From contig NZ_WNKF01000011.1 in assembly GCF_010119225.1 (NCBI RefSeq), positions 62,001 to 126,000 on the forward strand: a DNA stretch of 64,000 nt. Direction: 5' to 3'. The stretch is from Cyclobacterium roseum (GTDB taxonomy: Bacteria; Bacteroidota; Bacteroidia; Cytophagales; Cyclobacteriaceae). Under the pieces are notes generated by a model. The model ran no database searches and had not been told where the DNA came from. It saw nothing but the letters and a program-made list of their open reading frames with translations. Positions 37,175 to 45,436 of the stretch are shown in pieces. The first letter of the stretch is position 1. Each line of letters begins with the position of its first letter. A program made the position numbers and the translations under genes.

Positions 37175-38575
37175 ATGTCAAATACCTGTTTCTTTTTTCA
37201 GTTCGTGGTTTTTCTGGTCATCGGATTAAGCGCTTGCAATTCCACTGAAAATGCCGATCCCGAACCTGAATTTTGGGAGTCACCCGCTGAAATTGACTTT
37301 GATGCCATTAAAAGCAGGGGATACTTAAGGGCCATTGTGGATAATTCATCCACCAGCTACTATATCTATCGGGGGAGGACCATGGGGTACGAGTTTGAAA
37401 TGCTTCGTAACCTGGCCAATCAACTTGGAGTAGGGCTGCGTTTGATTGTCAGGCACGATCTGGAAGATGCCTTTCGGTTGTTAAATAAAGGAAGAGCAGA
37501 TATTGTTGCCATTAATTTTGAAGTGAATGAACGGCGAAAAAAATACGCTGCATTTACAGACCCGGTGGGGCAAATGAAAACCGTTCTGGTGCAACGAAAA
37601 GATCAGACACATTTGGATAGTTTGGAGCAATTGGACGGAAAAGAAGTTTTCATTAAAAAAGGAACGGTTTACCAATCCCGGTTATCGGCACTGCAGGATT
37701 CCCTTCAGTTGGATTTTGCCCTTCAGGAAGAAAACACTAGCCTCGAAAACCTGATTACCCAGGTCGTGCGGGAAGAAATTGATTATACCGTAGTAGATGA
37801 TGACATCGCGCTGGTAAATGCCACTTATTACGACAACCTTGATGTCAGCCTCATGGTCAGCCCCGCCAATCCCGTTTCCTGGGCAGTGAGGAAAACTTCT
37901 CCTGAATTATTGGGAAAAATCAACGAATGGGTGGAGCGAATCAAGCGAACAGGCTACCAGGCCATTCTTTACAATAAATATTTCCTCAACAAAAAGAACA
38001 GTTTCTACCGGTCCTCTTCAGCCTTTTCATCGGTCTCAGGAGGGAGTATTTCTCCCTACGATGAAATCATTAAAGCCGGTGCAGATCAACTGGGCTGGGA
38101 CTGGCGGCTTCTCTCTGCATTGGTTTACAAAGAAAGTAGGTTTAATACTTCTGCCGTATCCTATGCAGGTGCAGTAGGCTTATTACAACTCATGCCCGTT
38201 ACCCTTCAACGCTTTGGCGTAAGCGACCCTAACAATCCCAATGAAAGTTTAAGAGGGGGAGTGAACTACCTGAAGTACCTGGATGGTTTCTGGATGGAAA
38301 GGGTGCCGGATAATACCCAACGGATAAAATTCATATTGGCCTCCTATAATGTCGGCCATGGTCACGTTCAGGACGCGTGGCGATTGGCCTACAAATATGG
38401 GAAGGATACGCGCCGCTGGGAAAATGTGGCCTATTACCTGGAAAGGAAATCCCAACCGGAAATTTACCGTGATCCCTGGGTGAAAAGCGGTTATGCCAAA
38501 GGTCACGTAACCGTACGCTATGTCCGGGAAGTGTATGGCTTGTATGAATCCTATAAAGTTTTGGTTGATCCTTGA
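37175..38575 (+). CDS. MltF-like lytic transglycosylase lipoprotein (SBP3 + SLT)
   Basis: This predicted outer-membrane lipoprotein of 466 residues combines a family-3 solute-binding domain (about 45-280) with a C-terminal SLT lytic transglycosylase domain (about 295-440), the MltF architecture. The lipid-modified cysteine is Cys21 (VIGLSAC). The SLT motif is LVYKESRFNTSAVSYAGAVG with catalytic Glu320, followed by LLQLMP. MltF cleaves peptidoglycan glycan chains to 1,6-anhydro ends, and its regulatory domain binds muropeptides in known members. The last 25 bp overlap the end of the convergent crtD-like gene, so no terminator fits between them. Confidence 0.92.
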   Translation: MSNTCFFFQFVVFLVIGLSACNSTENADPEPEFWESPAEIDFDAIKSRGYLRAIVDNSSTSYYIYRGRTMGYEFEMLRNLANQLGVGLRLIVRHDLEDAFRLLNKGRADIVAINFEVNERRKKYAAFTDPVGQMKTVLVQRKDQTHLDSLEQLDGKEVFIKKGTVYQSRLSALQDSLQLDFALQEENTSLENLITQVVREEIDYTVVDDDIALVNATYYDNLDVSLMVSPANPVSWAVRKTSPELLGKINEWVERIKRTGYQAILYNKYFLNKKNSFYRSSSAFSSVSGGSISPYDEIIKAGADQLGWDWRLLSALVYKESRFNTSAVSYAGAVGLLQLMPVTLQRFGVSDPNNPNESLRGGVNYLKYLDGFWMERVPDNTQRIKFILASYNVGHGHVQDAWRLAYKYGKDTRRWENVAYYLERKSQPEIYRDPWVKSGYAKGHVTVRYVREVYGLYESYKVLVDP

Positions 38576-40038
38576 TTTTCCGGAATCATGTCAGCCATTA
38601 TTTTGGCAGATAACAAGCAAAGCGGAATGCCTCCACCCGGATGCACACTTCCTCCGCAAAAATACAAACCCTTAATTCGGGAGTGATTAGCATGCCGCAA
38701 AAAGGCAGCGTACCGATTATTAGAGCTGTTTCCATAGAGGGCCCCATTTGCGGAAGCGGTTTTTGTTTCAATGGTAATCGGGTCCAGTAGTTCCTCCACC
38801 TCAATCAATGGTTCAATATCGGTGTTCAGGGTACGGTTGATTTTTGCAATGATAGCTGTTCGGGCCCTGGATGTTAACAATTCCCAATCCTGCCCCTGAT
38901 TATTGGGGACATTGATCATCGTAAACCAGTTCATGCAGTCGGCAGGGGCATCGTCTTTTTTATAAACAGATGTGATGTTAATGTAAACGGTAGGATCCCC
39001 ATAAATCGTTTGTTTTGAGAAAATATGGTCAAACTCCTCCTTATAGTTCTCACTAAATAAAATATTATGCAGGTCCAGTTCGGGAAAGTTTTTTTTGATT
39101 CCCCAGTAAAAAATCAAAGCCGAGCTTGATTTGGGTTGCTGTAACAGTCGCGTAGGTTGTTGCTGGTCTTTAAGAAGGGTGTTATAGGCATTTACCATAT
39201 CCATATTGTTGACCAGCAAATCAGCCTTATGGACCTTACCGTTTACCTGGATCCCTTTAGCCCGATTTTTTTCAACCACTATTTTTTCCACTTTCTGGTT
39301 AAAATGGAATTGAACGCCAAGTTCACGCGCTAGTTTGTAAAGGCTTTCCGTGATGGCATGCATGCCCTTTTCCGGAAAATAGGCTCCTCTGTTAAACTCC
39401 AGATGGGGAATAATATTCAAGGTGGCGGGCGTTTGGTAAGGGTTAGACCCGTTGTAGGTAGCATAACGGTTAAACAATTGAACCGTCTTAGGATGGGTAA
39501 ATTGCTTTTGGTTAGACTCGTTCATGGTCTGAAATAGACCCAGCTTCCCCAAACGCATATACGCTTTCAACGCATTGCTACCAACCCAGGTACCGATCCG
39601 GTGTAGGGATCGGTGCATAAAGAGGGGGGAAAGGTATTTGTAGATATAGGAAGCATTTTCAAGGGCCTGAAGAATATTTTCGCGTTTTTCCCCCAATTTC
39701 GATGCTACTTCTTCAGCAAATTTACCGGTATCGGAATGGGCTTTTATGTGGGTTCCGTCTTCCCAGAAATAGTGGCAGTTTATGGGCAACCTAATGTATC
39801 TGAAATGATCCTGGGGGTTTTTACCCGAGAGGGCAAACAATTCTTCCACTTGTTCCGGCAAGGTGAATAATGAAGGCCCGGTATCAAACCGGTAGCCACC
39901 CTGCGTAATCTCAGACAACTTTCCTCCGGGATAAGCATTGGCCTCAAATACCTGGACCTGGTATCCTTTATTGGCAAGCCGGATGCTGCTGGCCAGTCCG
40001 GCTATGCCTGAACCAATTATGATTACTTGGTTTTTCAT
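38551..40038 (-). CDS. crtD: CrtI-family carotenoid desaturase, CrtD-like
   Basis: This FAD-dependent desaturase of the phytoene-desaturase superfamily has 495 residues. The N-terminal Rossmann motif is IIIGSGIAGLASSIRLANKG, followed by GGKLSEITQGGYRFDTGPSL. The phrasing around RFDTGPSLFT and the acidic, tyrosine-rich region after it match what I recall of Bacteroidota 1-hydroxycarotenoid 3,4-desaturases (CrtD) better than phytoene desaturase (CrtI). It probably introduces a double bond during synthesis of a hydroxylated carotenoid such as saproxanthin or myxol. No other carotenoid gene is nearby. It is convergent with the mltF-like gene and followed upstream by a DsbA-family gene on the same strand. 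The subfamily call is less certain than the family. Confidence 0.8.
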   Translation of the reverse strand: MKNQVIIIGSGIAGLASSIRLANKGYQVQVFEANAYPGGKLSEITQGGYRFDTGPSLFTLPEQVEELFALSGKNPQDHFRYIRLPINCHYFWEDGTHIKAHSDTGKFAEEVASKLGEKRENILQALENASYIYKYLSPLFMHRSLHRIGTWVGSNALKAYMRLGKLGLFQTMNESNQKQFTHPKTVQLFNRYATYNGSNPYQTPATLNIIPHLEFNRGAYFPEKGMHAITESLYKLARELGVQFHFNQKVEKIVVEKNRAKGIQVNGKVHKADLLVNNMDMVNAYNTLLKDQQQPTRLLQQPKSSSALIFYWGIKKNFPELDLHNILFSENYKEEFDHIFSKQTIYGDPTVYINITSVYKKDDAPADCMNWFTMINVPNNQGQDWELLTSRARTAIIAKINRTLNTDIEPLIEVEELLDPITIETKTASANGALYGNSSNNRYAAFLRHANHSRIKGLYFCGGSVHPGGGIPLCLLSAKIMADMIPENQGSTKTL

Positions 40039-40092
40039 AAGGGTAAAACTAAAAGAAATCCAAAGAGTTCATCTCTCTTCGATTGCATCATT

Positions 40093-40719
40093 TTATTTCT
40101 CAAACGCCTGCTTCAGGGTTTTGGAAAACACGCTCAAATCCTGGGCCCCGCTGATGGCATATTTTCTGTCAAAGACAAAAAACGGAACGCCCTTCACTCC
40201 TAACTGGCGGGATTCCAGGATGTCTTCACGAACATCCAACGCGTATTCATCGCTATCAAGTACTTTCTCGGAATTAGTGAGACCGATGTCCTTTGCCAAT
40301 TCCAGCAGCGTATTCCTATCATCGATATTTTTACCTTCTGTAAAGTATGCTTTTAGAAGCTTTTCTTTCGTTTCTACCTGTTTCCCCTGATTTTTTGCAT
40401 GGTGAAGCAGGCGGTGAGCCCGTAGGGTATTGGCCACCACGGCATTGTCCAGGCGATAACGTAAGTCCAGGGCTGCTGCCTGTTCGGTAACGTACTCGTT
40501 CATCTGCCGGGCCTGGTCCAGGCTCATTCCCTTCTCTCTGGCAAGAAACGCATTGATAGAAAGTCCCGGTTCGGTTTTTACATGCGGCATTAACTGATAG
40601 CTTTTATAAACTACATCGATGGAATCCCGATGTTCAAACCCCTCCATGGCTTTTTCTAATTTTCGCTTTCCCAAATAGCAAAAAGGACAAACAATATCAC
40701 TCCAAATTTCTATAGTCAT
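40093..40719 (-). CDS. DsbA-family (FrnE-like) thiol oxidoreductase
   Basis: This cytoplasmic protein has a thioredoxin fold with a helical insertion, of the DsbA/FrnE type. It has 208 residues and no signal peptide. The redox motif CPFC is at residues 11-14 (DIVCPFCYLG). The cis-Pro loop is near the C-terminus (GVKGVPFFVF). FrnE-like proteins are thiol-disulfide exchangers, with members linked to oxidative stress or polyketide tailoring; substrates are mostly unknown. The gene is 54 bp upstream of crtD on the same strand and may share its transcript. It is divergent from the candidate RNA at 40742. Confidence 0.9.
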   Translation of the reverse strand: MTIEIWSDIVCPFCYLGKRKLEKAMEGFEHRDSIDVVYKSYQLMPHVKTEPGLSINAFLAREKGMSLDQARQMNEYVTEQAAALDLRYRLDNAVVANTLRAHRLLHHAKNQGKQVETKEKLLKAYFTEGKNIDDRNTLLELAKDIGLTNSEKVLDSDEYALDVREDILESRQLGVKGVPFFVFDRKYAISGAQDLSVFSKTLKQAFEK

Positions 40720-40737
40720 TGAATTATTATAATTTTG
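40707..40737 (+). promoter_or_regulatory. Promoter of the candidate structured RNA
   Basis: TAATTTTG (40730-40737) is an exact TAnnTTTG -7 box. TTTC (40707-40710), one base from the -33 consensus TTTG, lies 19 bp upstream, inside the usual 17-23 bp range. The implied transcription start near 40742 coincides with the first base of the closing stem of the RNA candidate. Confidence 0.5.
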
Positions 40738-40741
40738 TTTT

Positions 40742-40879
40742 AGACAACTCTACTGCAGGTTTTCTACGATCAAAGGGATAACACCCTGCCGCTGGGATGG
40801 GTTCTTACTTCGGTGTAGATCTTACCACTCGGGATACCCGGATCATTCGGGTAAAGGGAATTTTTGCAGTAGGTTCTCT
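40742..40879 (+). ncRNA. Candidate structured RNA with 6S-like layout
   Basis: The ends are complementary over 14 pairs. AGA (40742-40744), AAC (40746-40748) and CTACTGCA (40750-40757) pair with TGCAGTAG (40865-40872), GTT (40873-40875) and TCT (40877-40879), with one bulge and one mismatch. The interior is clearly more GC-rich than flanking spacers. It can form a terminal stem (GATC 40768-40771 with 40818-40821, and ACACC 40781-40785 with GGTGT 40812-40816) plus a small hairpin CGGG-ATA-CCCG (40830-40840) on the 3' side. A closing stem, open middle and 3'-side hairpin is the layout of 6S RNA, which binds RNA polymerase. A T-rich run follows (40884-40892). No covariance model was run; another RNA class is possible. 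Confidence 0.5.
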
Positions 40880-40984
40880 CATCTATTTTTTTGAAAAAGA
40901 TTCTTTATATTACTAATAGCAAGGTTTTTGTGAGGTAAAATAGTAACTTAATTTGTAAATGAGATCATTCACCACTAAATCGAT

Positions 40985-41326
40985 ATGATGGAAATCATTT
41001 CTACCCTAAAGAAACTAATTGAAGTAAGGTTTAATATCATAAAATCTGAAATAACGGATCAGATCAGCAGCATGGCCGCCCGAGTGGGGGTATTGGTGAT
41101 GATGGTCTTGTCGGCATCTTTTATCCTGCTGTTTGGCAGTATCTCTCTGGCCTTTTATTTTAGTGAGATTTATGGAAGCAGTTCCGTGGGCTTTTTGTTA
41201 CTGACGGGAATATATTTGGCACTATTTATTGTCTTGTACCTGTTAAGAAATGCCTCCTTTTTTCAAAAGCTATTAAAAAATTCGCTTTCCAAATACGTGT
41301 TTTTATTTGATAATAAAAAGGACTGA
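40985..41326 (+). CDS. Phage-holin-like / DUF1469-type membrane protein
   Basis: This small protein has 113 residues and two strong transmembrane segments (about 33-60 and 68-90) after an amphipathic N-terminal helix. The layout resembles the chromosomal 'phage holin family' (DUF1469-like) proteins common in Bacteroidota, which are probably not lysis proteins in this setting. The first Met pair (MMEI) is ambiguous by one codon. It starts a tight three-gene run with the next membrane protein and the GGGP synthase gene, spaced by 8 bp and overlapping by 8 bp. A role in membrane organisation is inferred only from context. Confidence 0.7.
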   Translation: MMEIISTLKKLIEVRFNIIKSEITDQISSMAARVGVLVMMVLSASFILLFGSISLAFYFSEIYGSSSVGFLLLTGIYLALFIVLYLLRNASFFQKLLKNSLSKYVFLFDNKKD

Positions 41327-41334
41327 GACTGATA

Positions 41335-41658
41335 ATGGATGAGGCATTAAAAAGGCAATCGGAGGAGCTGGAGCAGACCCTTCAGAAACAACTTGAATTA
41401 CTGAAACAGGATTCGCAAGTTTATGTGAAAGTAGCGGGCATTGCACTGCTGGGAGGGCTTCTGGCAGTGGGATCGGTTAAGCTGCTTTCCAGAAGCAGCA
41501 AGCGTGACGATCATAAAAAGAAGATCAAAAAGAAAAAGAAAAGAGGGTACTCCTTTTTTCGAAACATCCGGAACAGGCTTTTTTGGATGGCATTTGATTA
41601 CGGCAAAGCTCGGCTGGTAGAGAATTTTGTAGCCAACATGGGCAAAGAGGATGAGTGA
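41335..41658 (+). CDS. Hypothetical membrane protein with coiled coil and lysine-rich linker
   Basis: I do not recognise a family. The 107-residue protein begins with a charged coiled-coil-like helix (DEALKRQSEELEQTLQKQLE), has one transmembrane segment (about 32-50), then a very basic stretch (KKKIKKKKKRG near residue 65), and ends in a short aromatic and acidic tail. It lies 8 bp after the holin-like gene and its last 8 bp overlap the GGGP synthase start, so the three are probably co-translated. Small proteins of this type often follow holin-like genes in this phylum, but no function is known to me. Confidence 0.65.
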   Translation: MDEALKRQSEELEQTLQKQLELLKQDSQVYVKVAGIALLGGLLAVGSVKLLSRSSKRDDHKKKIKKKKKRGYSFFRNIRNRLFWMAFDYGKARLVENFVANMGKEDE

Positions 41659-42430
41659 GAGTATTGAGTTGAAGGAATTGCTTTACCAGCGAAGCAAGGA
41701 AGGTACTAAAAGTCTGGCCTTGCTGATCGATCCTGAAAAGATGGACAGGCATGATTATTGGCTGATACAAGCCGAAAAATATGCCGCCTTCCCGCTGGAT
41801 TATTTTTTTGTCGGTGGCAGTTTGGTCAATCCGGAAAAGCTGGCAATCTGTATAAAAAAATTAAAGCAGGTTAACGAATCCGGAGTACCGGTGGTGCTTT
41901 TTCCGGGAAGTGCCATGCAGGTTTCTGAAGAAGCAGATGCCATCTTGTTTTTATCGCTCATTTCCGGAAGAAACCCTGAATTACTGATAGGACAACACGT
42001 TCTTGCGGCACCCGCCCTTTTCAGGAGCGGATTAGAGATCCTGCCTACAGGTTACATGCTGGTAAACGGTGGGCGGCCCACGAGCGTAGAGTACATTAGC
42101 CAAACCATACCCATTCCCAGGGATAAAGAAGATTTAGCAGTAGCGACGGCACTTGCCGGGAAATTCCTCGGCCTGTCCCTGTTTTATCTGGATGCCGGAA
42201 GTGGTGCCCACCTTCCGGTTCCGCCCGAAATGATCCGGGCAGTGCGTAAAAGTACTGGTTCCCCGCTGATTGTAGGAGGCGGTATTAATTCCCTGTCCAA
42301 AGCACAAAACGCCTGGGAAGCAGGTGCCGACTTGGTGGTCATAGGGAATGGGGCAGAAAAAAACCCCGGATTGATAGCCGAGGTTTTTCATTTTTTGCGA
42401 TGTTATAACGCCTCATTGAACGTTAATTAG
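41651..42430 (+). CDS. Geranylgeranylglyceryl/heptaprenylglyceryl phosphate synthase family protein
   Basis: This TIM-barrel prenyltransferase of the GGGPS/PcrB family joins a polyprenyl diphosphate to glycerol-1-phosphate to form an ether lipid. The 259-residue protein has the family's LALLIDPEK (Asp27), FVGGSLV, GYMLVNGGRPT, FYLDAGSGA, IVGGGINS and VVIGNGAEK segments in order, matching phosphate-binding and substrate loops. Archaeal and Bacteroidota enzymes of this family form group II; the bacterial products are not well defined. The start overlaps the upstream small-protein gene by 8 bp and the end overlaps the convergent AraC-type regulator by 18 bp. No G1P dehydrogenase is encoded nearby. 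Confidence 0.93.
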   Translation: MSESIELKELLYQRSKEGTKSLALLIDPEKMDRHDYWLIQAEKYAAFPLDYFFVGGSLVNPEKLAICIKKLKQVNESGVPVVLFPGSAMQVSEEADAILFLSLISGRNPELLIGQHVLAAPALFRSGLEILPTGYMLVNGGRPTSVEYISQTIPIPRDKEDLAVATALAGKFLGLSLFYLDAGSGAHLPVPPEMIRAVRKSTGSPLIVGGGINSLSKAQNAWEAGADLVVIGNGAEKNPGLIAEVFHFLRCYNASLNVN

Positions 42431-43342
42431 AGATTCTCTTCTTCTCATTTTCCCTGCAGGAAGTCCGTACATCATTTTAAATCTTCGGCAGAAATAGGCG
42501 GTGTCCTTATACCCTACTTCTTTTCCAATATCCCGAATGCTTTTCTTGGTGGTCCGCAACAATTCTACCGCTGCTTCCATTCGTTGGTATTCGATGTAGT
42601 CCTGAGGGTTGATCCCCGTGAGCATTTTGAAATACTGTCCCACATAATCTTCGGACACGTTGGCCACTTTTGCCAATACCTTATTGGAAAGATCCCCTCC
42701 AATGTTCTTTTTGATGTAATTGAACATGTCGATGAGTCTTGGGTCCTTGAAGTAGGTGCTGTTGGTCGATAGTTCTTCCACGAACAGCCTGTTTTTCAGG
42801 ATATGGCGAACCAATTCTACGACTAATAGCTCCGTGTACAGCTTGATGACCCGTTCTTTACCGGGTGTATTCTGCTCGGATTCTTTTACCACATCTTCCA
42901 GAATGGAGGCAATTCGGTCATTAAATCGAATGACAAAGGCAGGTATGCCCAATGAATTAAAGAAATTGACTACATCAAAAACCTTTGCTTCAAATGTAAC
43001 GGAGGTGATGCAATCGTCCTCCACGTTTTTGATGTCTTTAAAGCTAATGGTTTGTAGGTATTTTTTCTTATTCTCCAGAAAACTTTCGTTATTGGTTTCA
43101 TTTCTCTTGGTTACGGTGCCAAAAGAAACACGAGTAGACCTTCCAGCAGGTATAAAAAGTATTTCCCCTTCATTAACAGATTCTTGATCATCCCCGAAGT
43201 TTAGCGAACCCCTGTGAAGCAGGATGGCTGTGTTTTCAGAATCTGCATAGTCGGTGATGGTTACTGGCCGCTCTATCTTGAAGTTATTTCCTTTAACGTA
43301 CCTTACCCCAACCGACTCAATCACCTTATTGTAATATTCCAT
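42413..43342 (-). CDS. AraC-family transcriptional regulator
   Basis: This is a predicted DNA-binding regulator of 309 residues. The C-terminal part (about 205-300) carries the double helix-turn-helix of AraC/XylS proteins: LSNKVLAKVANVSEDYVGQY and the second with SIRDIGKEVGYKDTAYFCRR. The N-terminal cupin-like sensing domain (about 15-120; TDYADSENTAILLHRGSLNF) would bind a small ligand or carry out dimerisation. A long middle region joins them. It lies between the GGGP synthase gene and the acyl-CoA dehydrogenase gene but is transcribed on its own. The target genes are not apparent. Confidence 0.9.
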   Translation of the reverse strand: MEYYNKVIESVGVRYVKGNNFKIERPVTITDYADSENTAILLHRGSLNFGDDQESVNEGEILFIPAGRSTRVSFGTVTKRNETNNESFLENKKKYLQTISFKDIKNVEDDCITSVTFEAKVFDVVNFFNSLGIPAFVIRFNDRIASILEDVVKESEQNTPGKERVIKLYTELLVVELVRHILKNRLFVEELSTNSTYFKDPRLIDMFNYIKKNIGGDLSNKVLAKVANVSEDYVGQYFKMLTGINPQDYIEYQRMEAAVELLRTTKKSIRDIGKEVGYKDTAYFCRRFKMMYGLPAGKMRRRESLINVQ

Positions 43343-43482
43343 GATCAGTGCCTTTAGGTTTATTTTTGTAAAAGTATATTTTTTTTCTGATTTGTGATGA
43401 CAATTATAGATAAAAAATTAGAATAAACTAAATTTCGATATGAAAATTAATATATATTTTTAAAAATCCACAGCTTATACAA

Positions 43483-44622
43483 TTATCTTAAAATGTTTCT
43501 CGATATAACTATTTTTTGAATTTCTGAGGTGCCTTCATAGATTTGTGTAATTTTCGCGTCCCGCATCATGCGCTCTACCTGGTATTCCCTCACATATCCA
43601 TACCCTCCGTGGATCTGAATAGCCTCTGAGGTGACTTCCATCGCCACCTTTGAGGAGTACAATTTGGCCATGGCGCTCCATTTTGAGTAGTCCCTTCCCC
43701 GGTCTTTGGCAAAGGCAGCCTCGTAACACAGCAGTCTGGCCGCTTCAATTTCGGTAGCCATGTCGGCGAGTTTAAACTGAATGGCCTGGTGTTCACAGAT
43801 GGGTTTGCCAAAGGTTTTTCGCTCTTTGGAATAATCCAGTGCCCTTTCGTATGCTCCTGCCGCAATGCCAAGTGCCTGTGCTGCAATTCCAATTCTGCCT
43901 CCGTCCAGGGTTTCCATCGCGTACCGGAAACCAATGCCCTCCTCACCGATTCGATTTTCTTTCGGGACTTTGACATTGGTAAACATCAGCGAATGGGTGT
44001 CGGATGCCCGAATGCCCATTTTATCTTCCTTAATGCCCACTTCAAACCCTGCCCATCCTTTCTCTACGATAAATACAGACATGCCCCGATGTCCCTTGGA
44101 TGGATCGGTTTGTGCCAGGACCAAACAGATAGCGGAAGACTTTCCATTGGTGATCCAGTTTTTTGTTCCATTGAGCAGGTAATGGTCTCCCATGTCTACC
44201 GCGGTGGTCTTTTGAGAAGTGGCATCTGATCCAGCTTCTGGCTCGGACAAGGCGAAGGCTCCCAGTAATTTTCCGCTTGCCAAGGGGATCAGGTACTTCT
44301 TTTTTTGTTGCTCGCTGGCATATTTTTCAATTCCCCAGCATACCAGGGAATTATTGACAGACATGATTACACCGGCAGAAGCATCGATTTTGGAAATCTC
44401 CTCCATGGCCAGGACGTAGGAAATGGTGTCCATTCCCCCACCGCCATATTCAGGTCGTGTCATCATCCCCATAAAGCCCATTTCCCCCATCATCGCTGTC
44501 AGTTCCTTAGGGAATGTGGCATTGATATCTCTTTCGACGACACCGGGCAACAGGTGAGTTTTTGCAAAATCCCGGGCAGCCTCCATTACGGCCAGGTGCT
44601 CTTCGGTCAAATCGAAATCCAT
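43483..44622 (-). CDS. Acyl-CoA dehydrogenase
   Basis: This FAD-dependent enzyme oxidises acyl-CoA to 2-enoyl-CoA in fatty-acid or branched-chain amino-acid degradation. At 379 residues it has the normal length. The three domains are present: N-terminal helical (about 1-115), middle beta-barrel (about 120-225; FALSEPEAGSDATS) and C-terminal helical (about 230-379). The catalytic base is Glu363 in QIYEGTSEIQ, the usual position for short-chain-type enzymes. The C-terminal IVISRNILR is standard. It is a single minus-strand gene. Substrate chain length cannot be decided from these motifs. Confidence 0.95.
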   Translation of the reverse strand: MDFDLTEEHLAVMEAARDFAKTHLLPGVVERDINATFPKELTAMMGEMGFMGMMTRPEYGGGGMDTISYVLAMEEISKIDASAGVIMSVNNSLVCWGIEKYASEQQKKKYLIPLASGKLLGAFALSEPEAGSDATSQKTTAVDMGDHYLLNGTKNWITNGKSSAICLVLAQTDPSKGHRGMSVFIVEKGWAGFEVGIKEDKMGIRASDTHSLMFTNVKVPKENRIGEEGIGFRYAMETLDGGRIGIAAQALGIAAGAYERALDYSKERKTFGKPICEHQAIQFKLADMATEIEAARLLCYEAAFAKDRGRDYSKWSAMAKLYSSKVAMEVTSEAIQIHGGYGYVREYQVERMMRDAKITQIYEGTSEIQKIVISRNILR

Positions 44623-44672
44623 AGACGAGGGGATTAAAGGTTAGTTGGTATTAATAATACGCTAAAAACAAA

Positions 44673-44695
44673 AAAGGGGCAATCATTGCCCCTTT
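44673..44695 (-). terminator. Terminator after the zinc metallopeptidase gene
   Basis: AAAGGGGCAA and TTGCCCCTTT (44673-44682 and 44686-44695) form a perfect 10-bp stem with a 3-nt loop. A T-run follows on the minus strand. It lies 25 bp beyond the stop codon of the metallopeptidase gene and ends the panC-to-peptidase transcript. Confidence 0.8.
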
Positions 44696-44719
44696 AAAGT
44701 TTTGGTAAAATATTGGTTT

Positions 44720-45412
44720 TTAGTCCCTTCCGCCGAAGAAAATAAAGAAATAATAAGCCAACGTTGCCAGAGAAGCAAGGGCAGCTACCACATACGTCAT
44801 GGCGGCCCATTTTAAGGCATCCTTAGACATGCCGTATTCCTGAGGAGTCACGATATTACGCTCCTTGACCCAGGCCAGTGCGCGATTGCTGGCATCGAAT
44901 TCTACGGGCAAGGTCACCAGACTGAATAAGGTCAGCATGCTAAAAGAACCTACGACTATCACGCCCACGGCCTCATAAGGAAGACCGAGTAATGCAATAC
45001 CACCGAAAAGCGAAGCGATTAAAACAAAGTTTAGAATCTTTCCACTGATATTCTGAATCGGCACCAGTGCGGATCGTAGCTTCAGCCAGGCATACGACTG
45101 GGCATGCTGCACCGCATGACCACATTCGTGGGCAGCCACTGCAGAAGCGGCAGCGTTTCGGCCATAATACACGTCCGGACTCAGATTCACCGTTTTGTTC
45201 ATAGGGTTGTAATGGTCAGATAGCTGCCCTTCCACGCAATTGACACTGACATTGTGGATACCATGATCTGCCAACATCAGTTCCGCTATTTCCTTACCGG
45301 AAAGATTGGCCTTCAGGGATGTTTCAGAATACTTCCTGAATTTACTTTTGAGTTTGTTACTTACAACGTAACCCAAAATTCCGAATAACACTACTATTAA
45401 TATAATTCCCAT
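44720..45412 (-). CDS. Membrane zinc metallopeptidase (YugP family)
   Basis: This integral-membrane neutral zinc metallopeptidase of the YugP type has 230 residues. A membrane segment at the N-terminus (MGIILIVVLFGILGYVVS) is followed by a cytoplasmic or periplasmic domain with the zinc motif HECGH (His95, Glu96, His99). Three further membrane segments follow (about 120-150, 150-170 and 210-228). The protein's substrate is unknown in most bacteria. It lies 24 bp downstream of the flippase-like gene on the same strand, so it probably shares the transcript starting at panC. Confidence 0.88.
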   Translation of the reverse strand: MGIILIVVLFGILGYVVSNKLKSKFRKYSETSLKANLSGKEIAELMLADHGIHNVSVNCVEGQLSDHYNPMNKTVNLSPDVYYGRNAAASAVAAHECGHAVQHAQSYAWLKLRSALVPIQNISGKILNFVLIASLFGGIALLGLPYEAVGVIVVGSFSMLTLFSLVTLPVEFDASNRALAWVKERNIVTPQEYGMSKDALKWAAMTYVVAALASLATLAYYFFIFFGGRD

Positions 45413-45436
45413 TTTTTTTGTTTAATTATTTTCTTG

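Noticed and set aside
40742-40879. TPP, cobalamin or SRP RNA
   Set aside because: I looked for the CTGAGA/GAACCTGATC, GCCACTG and GGAAGGAAGC signatures on both strands and did not find them.
40985-41326. Prophage origin of the holin-like gene
   Set aside because: No endolysin, capsid or integrase gene is near; such genes are common chromosomal residents in this phylum.
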